The translations under genes were made by a program, and so were the position numbers. Positions 31,394 to 37,778 of a DNA stretch of 51,295 nucleotides are shown in pieces (position 1 is the stretch's first letter; each line of letters begins with the position of its first letter). Origin of the DNA: an uncultured Oscillospiraceae bacterium (GTDB lineage: Bacteria; Bacillota; Clostridia; Oscillospirales; Oscillospiraceae); the NCBI GenBank assembly GCA_944385445.1, contig CALWXF010000015.1, positions 1-51,295 on the forward strand, written 5' to 3'. The notes below the pieces were generated by a model. The model had not been told where the DNA came from, ran no database searches, and was given only the letters and a program-made list of their open reading frames with translations.

Positions 31394-31436
31394 AAAAGCC
31401 CTCTTCCAGGCAAATTTGCCTGGAAGAGGGCTTTTT
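31394..31436. terminator. Perfect bidirectional terminator at the cassette end
   Basis: AAAAGCCCTCTTCCAGGCAA pairs with TTGCCTGGAAGAGGGCTTTT around a 3-nt loop; T/A tracts on both sides serve both the phage operon and the surface-protein remnant. Confidence 0.9.
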
Positions 31437-31445
31437 GTTATGCAC

Positions 31446-32462
31446 TTAGGCTCGGCGCTTATCCTTGGTGGACAGGGCAAGAAGGGCCACAGCGGCGGCA
31501 GAGAACAGGAGCACTGCCACCGTCAGCGGGGCGGAGTCCCCGGTCTGGGGCACGTTGTTCTCCGGCTTCTGGGTGGCCTCGGGCTTCTGAGAAGTCTCGG
31601 GCTTGTCGCTGGGCTGGGTCTCGCTGCCAGCGGTGAGGCCGTCCATGGCACCGGCCAGCTTCTCCACAGCGGCGTCCACGGTGTTCTGGTCGTCCTCGGT
31701 GAGGCTATCATCAGCCATCACGGCCTGAGCCTCGGCCAGAGCGGAGCGGAACACGGCCATGCTCTCGGCGGTGCAGCCCTCCAGGTCGAGGTTTTCGGCC
31801 CGGTTGACCAGGTCTTCCAGGATGGACTTGTCTGCCTTGAACCGCTGGGCCAGAATAGCGCTCAGCAGAGCGTCGGCGGCGGACTGCACATCTTCTTCCA
31901 TGGCGTTGCCGTCGTCCATGACCTCCTTGGCCTTGGCCAGAGCGTCCTCAAAGGCGGCCTTGGCGGCGTCGGTGACGCCCTCGGTGGACAGGGTGACGGC
32001 GTAGTCGTAGGTCTTTTGCAGCAGGGTCTTGTTGGCCTCCGGCTGGGGCTCCCCGTCGTCCACATAGAACAGCTGGAACTCGTAGATGGAGGGCCGGGAG
32101 GCGTCGGTGAGGTTGAGGCGGATTTTGGAGGCGGTGATGGTGTCAAAGCCCACGGACTGGAAGGGCAGGGAGAGGTAGGAATCCCCCTGGAAGGCCACGG
32201 CGTTGCCGTCCTTGCCGGCCTGAATATTGGCATCGGTGAGGGTGGCAGAGTAGCCGTTTTCGCTGCGGTCGGGGACCTGGTTGCTCTGGACATTTTCAAA
32301 GTCGTAGCGGACCACGGTGTCCTCCACGCTGGCCACTTCCCGGGCGGGGTTGCTGGCGGGGGTGGCCTGGAGCAGCTGCTGGCTGCGGGCGTCAAAGTCC
32401 TCATAGGTCTGACCGTCCGTCTTTTCTCCGTACCAGGTGCGCTCGGCGATGATGGGGGACGC
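31446..32462 (-). pseudogene. 5'-truncated sortase-anchored surface protein (FIVAR, LPXTG-like)
   Basis: The reverse frame is open from about 32462 without a proper start, entering as ASPIIAERTWYGEKTDGQTY, then a jelly-roll-like part (VVRYDFENVQSNQVPDRSEN, SIYEFQLFYVDDGEPQP), two FIVAR-type helical repeats (AAFEDALAKAKEVMDDGNAM and VFRSALAEAQAVMADDSLTE), a Pro/Thr/Lys wall-spanning part and a sorting signal NVPQTG plus a hydrophobic helix and KDKRRA. Such C-ends belong to large wall-bound glycosidases whose catalytic part would lie upstream. Here that part is missing, because a MerR gene fragment on the other strand begins at the same point. Confidence 0.7.
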
Positions 32463-33018
32463 TGGAACAGCAGGAGCGACAGATTCGGGCCAGGCGGATG
32501 GCGTTGGAGCAGTCGGTGGACACCTGCGTGGAGGGAGCTAAGTGCCAGTACGGCGTGCTGGAGATTCGCCAGATGCCGGAGCAATACCTGATTGCCACCC
32601 CCACCCGGTACACCAAAATGCCGGATGAAGAGACCTTTTTGTATACTTTTCGCAGCCATTTGAAGTACTGTGAGCAGAAAAATTGAACATCCGGCTGCAG
32701 GCCGGGGAGATCATTCCGATGGAGCGGGCCAAGCGCCGTTGTTTTGTGGAGAACTACTACTTCAATCCGGTGCAGGAACTGCAGGAGGATGAGCGGATGC
32801 TCATCAAACCTGCTGGGGAATATGCGGTATGCTATTACCAGGGGGAGCTGGAGGATCTGGAACTGGCCTTCCGCCATTTTTTGGATGAAGTGGAGCGACA
32901 GGGATATGAACTGTGTGGAGATGTGTACGAAGATGATATGGTGGAGGATTTGCTGTTGTCCCAAACGGCCCTCAGTGTGGCCCGTTTGACCGCCCGAGTG
33001 GAGAAGGCGGAGCGGTGA
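32462..33018 (+). pseudogene. MerR-family regulator, 5'-truncated and frameshifted
   Basis: The plus frame starts abruptly as LEQQERQIRARRMALEQSVD, the coiled-coil region after a MerR DNA-binding domain, and runs to a TGA at 32684-32686 after HLKYCEQKN. The rest (RLQAGEIIPMERAKRRCFVE to LTARVEKAER) continues in another frame from 32683 and looks like a GyrI-like effector domain. Adding one A to the AAAAA at 32678-32682 would join the frames as KKLNIR. So two lesions are seen: loss of the whole HTH and a one-base deletion. Regulation by this gene is not expected. Confidence 0.65.
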
Positions 33019-33037
33019 TAGGAGTGGGCGGTTTTAT

Positions 33038-33066
33038 TTGACCTGTGCCCGGCAGGCGGGTATAAT
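33038..33066 (+). promoter_or_regulatory. Promoter of the GH13 gene
   Basis: TTGACC (33038-33043), 17-nt spacer, TATAAT (33061-33066). Confidence 0.75.
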
Positions 33067-33117
33067 AACAGGGTAAGAATACCTGCTGCCAAGGCAGAGA
33101 ACAGGGAGGACGACCAT

Positions 33118-34431
33118 ATGTGGTTTGACCAATCAGTCATCTATCAGATCTACCCGCTGGGGCTGTGTGGCGCGCCGGAGGACAACGACGGCGTGGGGGA
33201 GAGCCGAATTTTGCGCCTGCTGGACTGGGTGGAGCACATCAAAAAGCTGGGGGCGGACACCGTACTCTTCAACCCGGTGTTTGGCAGCGACCGCCACGGC
33301 TACGACACCCGGGATTATTTCCAGCTGGACTGCCGTCTGGGCACCAACGAGGACTTCGCCCAGGTGTGCCAGGCCTTCCACCAGGCGGGCATCCGGGTGA
33401 TGCTGGACGGAGTGTTCAACCATGTGGGCCGTGGGTTCTGGGCCTTCCGGGACGTGCAGGAAAAGCGGTGGGACAGCCCCTATAAGGACTGGTTCCGCAT
33501 CGACTTCAACGGCAACTCCCACTACAACGACGGCTTCTGGTACGCCGACTGGGAGGGCCACGGGGAGCTGGTGAAGCTGAACCTGGACAACCCGGCGGTG
33601 GTGGAGCACCAGTTTGAGGCCATCCGCAGCTGGGTGGACCAGTTTGACATTGACGGACTGCGCCTGGACGTGGCCTACTGCTTGCCCCAGCACTACCTGC
33701 GCCGCCTGCGGGAGTTTACCTCCTCCCTGAAGCCGGACTTTGCCCTCATGGGTGAGACCCTCCACGGGGACTACAAGCAGTGGATGGCCCCGGACATGTG
33801 CCACTCGGTGACCAACTACGAGTGTTACAAGGGGCTATGGTCCAGCTTCAACTCCATGAATCTCTTTGAAATTGGCCACTCTCTGGCCCGCCAGTTCGGC
33901 CCCGAGCCCTGGACCATGTACAAGGGTGCCCATCTGCTCTCCTTCCTGGACAACCACGACGTCACCCGCATTGCCAGCCAGCTCACCAACAAGGAGCACC
34001 TGGCCCCCGCCTATGCCCTGATGTTCGGCATGCCCGGGGTACCTGCGGTGTACTACGGCAGTGAGTGGGGCCTGGAGGGCAAGAAGGAGTCCTGGGGCGA
34101 CGCCCCTCTGCGTCCCGCCCTGGAGAAGCCGGAGTGGAACGACCTCACCGATTGGATTTCCAAGCTGGCGAAGGCCAAGCGGGAGAGTCAGGCCCTGTGC
34201 TACGGCGGCTACCGCAACGTGGTGCTCACCAACCGCCAGCTCATCTTTGAGCGGGCCGTGGAGGGGGAGCGGGTGCTGGTGGCACTCAACGCCGACGACC
34301 AGCCCTACACCGCCCACTTTGACGCCGGATGCGGCCAGGCCGTGGACCTCATCACAGGCCAGCTCCACGACTTCGGCGGCGGCAGCCAGCTGCCTCCCTA
34401 CTCCGCCTACTTCTGGAAGATGGAGCGATAA
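33118..34431 (+). CDS. Intracellular alpha-amylase family glycosidase (GH13)
   Basis: Cytosolic alpha-glucan-active enzyme of 437 aa, no signal peptide. It has a (beta/alpha)8 barrel with GLRLDVAY (nucleophile D184), LMGETLHG (acid/base E213) and SFLDNHDVTRIA (D281). MLDGVFNHVGRGF supplies region I. The pattern SDRHGYDTRDYFQLDCRLGT near residue 60 is that of cyclomaltodextrinase/maltogenic amylase-like (GH13_20-type) proteins, but the N-terminal starch-binding domain is absent. Substrate may be maltodextrin or cyclodextrin; not proven. Single gene with its own promoter; CAGGGAGGACGACC precedes the ATG. Confidence 0.88.
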   Translation: MWFDQSVIYQIYPLGLCGAPEDNDGVGESRILRLLDWVEHIKKLGADTVLFNPVFGSDRHGYDTRDYFQLDCRLGTNEDFAQVCQAFHQAGIRVMLDGVFNHVGRGFWAFRDVQEKRWDSPYKDWFRIDFNGNSHYNDGFWYADWEGHGELVKLNLDNPAVVEHQFEAIRSWVDQFDIDGLRLDVAYCLPQHYLRRLREFTSSLKPDFALMGETLHGDYKQWMAPDMCHSVTNYECYKGLWSSFNSMNLFEIGHSLARQFGPEPWTMYKGAHLLSFLDNHDVTRIASQLTNKEHLAPAYALMFGMPGVPAVYYGSEWGLEGKKESWGDAPLRPALEKPEWNDLTDWISKLAKAKRESQALCYGGYRNVVLTNRQLIFERAVEGERVLVALNADDQPYTAHFDAGCGQAVDLITGQLHDFGGGSQLPPYSAYFWKMER

Positions 34432-34478
34432 CAAACGGATTGCTAGGAATGCGCTGATTGCCCAACCGCATAGGCGAA

Positions 34479-34601
34479 CAATCCCCCAGTCACCTGCGGT
34501 GACAGCCCCCTTTACACAAGGGGGCCTAAGGGCTGCACCCATCCCAACGCCTCCCTTGTGTAAAGGGAGGTGGCACGGCGTCAGCCGTGACGGAGGGATT
34601 G
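34479..34601. repeat. REP-like intergenic repeat, second copy with inverted arm order
   Basis: The left arm CAATCCCCCAGTCACC to AAGGGGGCC and the right arm GCCTCCCTTGTGTAAAGGGA to GACGGAGGGATTG are inverted copies related to those at 3593-3747. Here the CAAT/ATTG ends are outside and the GGGAGG hairpins inside, the reverse of the first copy, so the real unit is the about 50-bp half. Confidence 0.75.
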
Positions 34602-34614
34602 ACAAAAGCTGAAA

Positions 34615-34650
34615 GGGCCTGTTGCAAAATGGCGATTTTGCAACAGGCCC
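34615..34650 (+). terminator. Hairpin upstream of the deacetylase gene
   Basis: GGGCCTGTTGCAAAAT, loop GGCG, ATTTTGCAACAGGCCC, then GGTTCTTTTT. Nearly identical to the hairpin at 35525-35560. Confidence 0.7.
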
Positions 34651-34714
34651 GGTTCTTTTTGATTGCGCAGGACCATACACTGGGGTGAAACAGCCGTGGA
34701 AAGGGGAGCGCCTT

Positions 34715-35485
34715 ATGAGAATCTTGGTGTTGCGCCGCCGCATTCTGGCGGGGGTGGGTCTGGTGCTGGCGGCGGTGGCCATCCTGCGCCTGGTCAGCCA
34801 CCCCAAGGTGGTGGGAGCCTCGGCCACCACCCGACAGCTGCCCGTGTACTGTGTCCAGGCGGACTATCCGGTGGTGTCCCTGTCCTTTGATGCGGCCTGG
34901 GGCAACGAGGACACCCAGACCCTCATTGACATCCTGGACAAATACCAGGTGAAAGCCACCTTCTTCGTGGTGGGGGAGTGGGTGGACAAATACCCGGAGT
35001 CGGTAAAGGCCCTCCACGAGGCGGGGCATGAGATCATGAGCCATTCCGACGACCACGCCCACTTCAACAGCCTCACTCCAGAGCAGATCAAGGAGAATCT
35101 CACCACCTGTGGGGAGAAAATTGAGGCCATCACCGGGGAATTTCCCACCCTGTTCCGCTGTCCCTACGGGGAGTACGACGACCATGTGATCACCACCGTG
35201 CGCAGCATGGGTATCCAGCCCATACAGTGGGATGTGGACAGCCTGGACTGGAAGGATATCTCCGCCGCGGAGATCACCCAGCGGGTCACCAGCCGGGTGG
35301 GGCCGGGGAGCATCGTCCTCTTCCACAATGCCGCCCTCCATACTCCCGAGGCTCTGCCCACCATCATTGAGACCCTGCTCCAGGAGGGGTATACCTTCCT
35401 GCCCATCTCCCAGCTGGTCCTCCCTGGGGAGTACGGGGAGGACTACACCATCGACCACGCCGGGCGGCAGTGTCCCGTCTCCTGA
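34715..35485 (+). CDS. PdaB-like polysaccharide deacetylase
   Basis: Removes N-acetyl groups from cell wall polymers outside the membrane; PdaB-type proteins are made during sporulation. 256 aa: a single N-terminal membrane segment (ILAGVGLVLAAVAILRLV) then a NodB domain. Motif 1 is SLSFDAAWGN (D59; the second Asp of the usual TFDDG is absent, as in PdaB-type enzymes), motif 2 is HSDDH at residues 110-114, and motif 3 is FRCPYGEYD. Metal ligands D59, H110 and H114 are kept. AGGGGAG lies before ATG 34715. It is flanked by two copies of one hairpin. Confidence 0.85.
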   Translation: MRILVLRRRILAGVGLVLAAVAILRLVSHPKVVGASATTRQLPVYCVQADYPVVSLSFDAAWGNEDTQTLIDILDKYQVKATFFVVGEWVDKYPESVKALHEAGHEIMSHSDDHAHFNSLTPEQIKENLTTCGEKIEAITGEFPTLFRCPYGEYDDHVITTVRSMGIQPIQWDVDSLDWKDISAAEITQRVTSRVGPGSIVLFHNAALHTPEALPTIIETLLQEGYTFLPISQLVLPGEYGEDYTIDHAGRQCPVS

Positions 35486-35524
35486 CTGCGGTTGTACCAT
35501 TCCAACCCTTTGTGGTAGAAGGAA

Positions 35525-35560
35525 GGGCCCGTTGCAAAATCACCATTTTGCAACAGGCCC
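35525..35560 (+). terminator. Terminator of the deacetylase gene
   Basis: GGGCCCGTTGCAAAAT, loop CACC, ATTTTGCAACAGGCCC, then TTTTC. Close copy of the hairpin at 34615-34650. Confidence 0.8.
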
Positions 35561-35582
35561 TTTTCGCTGTATATGGGATGGG

Positions 35583-35906
35583 TCAGGGGCGGCGGGTCAT
35601 GTAGTCCACCAGTTGATCTACCAGTTCCAGCTCTTGCTGGCTCAGGGAAACCATCTTCTCTGTCACGGCATCCAGTTGGGTGTTGTGGTTGGAGCCAGTG
35701 AGTACAAAATCTGCACTCAAATCTAGGACTGCACAGACATGGGCCAGATTTTCCGGGCGGATGGCCTTTTTCCCCAACTCAAGATTGGAAATCATTTGCG
35801 GAGAGACATCCAGTTTTTCTGCCAGCGCCTCCTGTGTCATGCCCAGAGCTTTTCTGCGGGCACCGATTCGCTGTCCCATGGCCTTTAAAAATTCCTGCTC
35901 ACCCAT
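35583..35906 (-). CDS. XRE-family transcriptional regulator, 107 aa
   Basis: Helix-turn-helix in residues about 10-65 (RIGARRKALGMTQEALAEKL, SPQMISNLELGKKAIRPENL) and a short C-terminal helix (QQELELVDQLVDYMTRRP). Start at 35906 has AGGGG 9 nt upstream. It is divergent from the YspA-type gene across an AT-rich 133-nt region holding two TATAG-type sites, so it likely controls itself and that gene. Lower GC than most of the window, hinting at transfer. Confidence 0.82.
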   Translation of the reverse strand: MGEQEFLKAMGQRIGARRKALGMTQEALAEKLDVSPQMISNLELGKKAIRPENLAHVCAVLDLSADFVLTGSNHNTQLDAVTEKMVSLSQQELELVDQLVDYMTRRP

Positions 35907-35988
35907 GTGATATCCCCTTATCTGGTTTACTTTAACGTCATTATAATATCCATGGATGATATATAAATAATCTATAGAATTGATAATA

Positions 35989-36018
35989 TTGACTATCATC
36001 GCCTATAGATGTTACAAT
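35989..36018 (+). promoter_or_regulatory. Promoter of the YspA-type gene with CTATAG repeats
   Basis: TTGACT (35989-35994), 18-nt spacer, TACAAT (36013-36018). CTATAG occurs inside the spacer (36003-36008) and, within TCTATAGA, at 35971-35978, good candidate sites for the divergent XRE protein. Confidence 0.55.
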
Positions 36019-36039
36019 GGCGAAAAAGGAGGCGGTGAA

Positions 36040-36411
36040 ATGGAAAAGAGAGTTGTCGTTGGAGGCAGTCGAACATTTCAGGATTATTCCTTTCTAAGTC
36101 ATGCATTGGACCGTTGCCTGTCACGGATTATGAAAGAATATCAAATTATTATTCTGTCCGGCCATTGCAGAGGTACGGATGCCTTGGCGGAGCGGTATGC
36201 CAAGGAGCGGGGGTTATCTCTGGAAATTTACCCCGCAGATTGGAGTCTGGGGCGAAAGGCGGGTCCGCTCCGCAATCAGAAGATGATCGATCTTGCAGAT
36301 TATGTAGTGGCGTTTCCTGGGGGCGGGCCGGGGACGAAATCACTGATTCGTCTGGCAGAGAAAAAGGGCCTTCCCATGCGGATTTATCCTGTAGAAGAAA
36401 GAAATTCCTAA
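36040..36411 (+). CDS. YspA-type SLOG protein (DUF2493)
   Basis: 123-aa protein of the SLOG superfamily, predicted to bind a nucleotide-like ligand. It has VVVGGSRTFQDYSFLSHALD, IILSGHCRGTDALAERYAKE, then LGRKAGPLRNQKMIDLADYV and AFPGGGPGTKSLIRLAEKKG, matching the DUF2493 pattern closely. Such proteins are common in phages and mobile regions, and SLOG proteins are proposed sensors or effectors in conflict systems. GGAGG lies 8 nt before ATG 36040. Divergent from the XRE gene. It is the second SLOG gene in the window. Confidence 0.85.
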   Translation: MEKRVVVGGSRTFQDYSFLSHALDRCLSRIMKEYQIIILSGHCRGTDALAERYAKERGLSLEIYPADWSLGRKAGPLRNQKMIDLADYVVAFPGGGPGTKSLIRLAEKKGLPMRIYPVEERNS

Positions 36412-36440
36412 AAAATATTCTAAAAACGGGTGAGTTACAT

Positions 36441-36474
36441 AAAAAAGGTGGAAGCAGCTGCTTCCACCTTTTTT
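36441..36474. terminator. Perfect bidirectional terminator
   Basis: AAAAAAGGTGGAAGCAG and CTGCTTCCACCTTTTTT form a perfect palindrome between convergent genes. Confidence 0.88.
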
Positions 36475-36487
36475 GATGTAAGAGGTT

Positions 36488-37324
36488 TCACTTGTTGAGA
36501 ATGTACCGCTCAATGGCAATGGCGGCCCCGTCCTGGTCATAGGGCAGGGTGACAGCGTCCGCCGCTGCCTGGATGTGCGGGGCGGCGTTGCCCATGGCCA
36601 CGGAGAACCCGGCAGCCTGGAGCATGGACAGGTCGTTGCCGCTGTCCCCGATGGCCATGACGTGGGCGGGGTCGATGCCCAGCAGCCCGCACACGTCCTG
36701 TAAGGCGTTGCCCTTGGTGCTCTGGGTGTGGGCGATCTCAATGGTGTGGGGCCCGGACCAGAAGTGATTGAGGGGCAGGGTGCCCAGCCGGGCGCAGACC
36801 TGGTCCCGGAGGGGATCGGGGATGTGGGGGAGGTTGATCTTGTCGATGTTCAGACCCGGCGTGTGGGCGGTGCGGACGAGGTCGTCCACCACCACGCCCC
36901 GCTTGCCCAGCACCACATCCAGGTGGTAGCCGATGAATTCCCGGAAGGGCTGCTCCATGTCCCAGCTCTCCTGGGTCAGGTACATGTGGCCCTGGGCGGA
37001 CAGCTCCACGGGGAAGCGGAATTCTCCCGCCAGCTCTACCACCGCCTGGGCCACTTCGGGGGGAATGTAGTGGCCCCGCAGCAGTTCTCCGGTGGGAATG
37101 CGGCGAATCTCGCCGCCGTTACACAAAATGCACAGGTTTTCCCATGCCGCCCCAGTCTGTACCGGGGGCGGGAGGAGAAAGTGCTGCCGTCCGGTGGTGG
37201 GTACGATGGCCACCCCTTTGGCGTGGGCCTCCGCCAGAGCCTGGTGGAGGCGGGGGGTGAAGCTCTGGTGATCGGCTTGCAGGGATGTGCCGTCCAAATC
37301 CATGGCGAGAAGTTGAATGTCCAT
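36488..37324 (-). CDS. HAD-superfamily phosphatase, Cof type
   Basis: Cytosolic sugar-phosphate or FMN-type phosphatase of the HAD-IIB (Cof) group, 278 aa. Motif I is MDLDGTS with nucleophile D9 and D11; motif II is VPTTGR; motif III Lys lies in STKGNAL; motif IV is IGDSGNDLSML. The cap domain lies between motifs II and III. Substrate unknown. AAGGAGG precedes the ATG at 37324. A MupG remnant lies directly upstream on the same strand; together they hint at a lost sugar-phosphate or wall-recycling operon. Confidence 0.88.
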   Translation of the reverse strand: MDIQLLAMDLDGTSLQADHQSFTPRLHQALAEAHAKGVAIVPTTGRQHFLLPPPVQTGAAWENLCILCNGGEIRRIPTGELLRGHYIPPEVAQAVVELAGEFRFPVELSAQGHMYLTQESWDMEQPFREFIGYHLDVVLGKRGVVVDDLVRTAHTPGLNIDKINLPHIPDPLRDQVCARLGTLPLNHFWSGPHTIEIAHTQSTKGNALQDVCGLLGIDPAHVMAIGDSGNDLSMLQAAGFSVAMGNAAPHIQAAADAVTLPYDQDGAAIAIERYILNK

Positions 37325-37327
37325 TGG

Positions 37328-37660
37328 TCAAACCTCCTTACAACGGGGAAAGGGCCATAGACCCCCAGCGGGGGCCCATGACCAAGGTGTCAGGGTAAAG
37401 GCGCTGCCGTTTTTCACGCAATGAGCCAGGGGCAGATAGCCGGGGGCAATCTGGCCGATGACATTGACTTTGGAGTCCGCCGAAAAGGGGCGGCGCAGCA
37501 GCTGTACTTCACCAGAATAACGTCCGTATTCCTGGTTGTCAACGGTGATACAGCCAGCTCTTCGTTCCACACAGTTCCAGGGTGCGATGCGGGGGCCGAA
37601 GCAGGAATATTCCCGGGACTCGGCAAAGCGGATGAGCCAGGCCGGGGAACTTGGTCCGCT
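37328..37660 (-). pseudogene. C-terminal remnant of a MupG (DUF871) protein
   Basis: The reverse frame ending at 37328 contains SREYSCFGPRIAPWNCVE, AGCITVDNQEYGRYSGEVQL and VNVIGQIAPGYLPLAHCVKN, which match the C-terminal domain of MupG-type 6-phospho-N-acetylmuramidases (DUF871). The TIM-barrel part, some 250 residues, is missing, and the upstream 110 bp already belong to the promoter of the next gene. It is therefore a fragment. The exact 5' break is not visible; an in-frame ATG at 37699 is probably chance. Confidence 0.55.
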
Positions 37661-37719
37661 TGAAGGATGGAGCCTGTTTGCAGCACGGAAAAGATGCAAT
37701 AAAATTGGTTAGGAGCAGA

Positions 37720-37748
37720 TTGCATACAGCGGGAAAAAGTGATACTAT
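37720..37748 (+). promoter_or_regulatory. Promoter of the 602-aa protein gene
   Basis: TTGCAT (37720-37725), 17-nt spacer, TACTAT (37743-37748). Confidence 0.6.
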
Positions 37749-37778
37749 TTTGAGAGAAAATCATGAGGCGGTGAAACT

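Larger units (their letters stand above)
14368..31436. mobile_element. Compact short-tailed-phage structural cassette (prophage remnant, satellite or domesticated particle)
   Basis: A divergent XRE repressor and early promoter are followed by about 21 co-directional, tightly packed phage genes: three small early genes, TerS, TerL, portal, a small ORF, scaffold, decoration, capsid, a connector-like gene, holin, amidase, tail-spike and tail-tip proteins and an XkdX-like ORF. It ends at a perfect terminator (31394-31436). No integrase, excisionase, DNA replication gene, tail tube, tape measure or baseplate was found. The portal of P22 size, a gp3-like TerS and a gp10-like protein with no long-tail genes suggest podovirus shape. 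All main frames are open. No convincing att repeats were seen. Base composition looks like the host. Confidence 0.75.

Noticed and set aside
14240-31445. att-site repeats bounding the phage cassette
   Set aside because: Only short AT-rich matches were found at the two ends; nothing longer than chance, and no tRNA gene is present.
32683-33018. Separate small gene starting at TTG 32683
   Set aside because: Its sequence continues the effector domain of the MerR remnant; the frame break at an A run explains it better.
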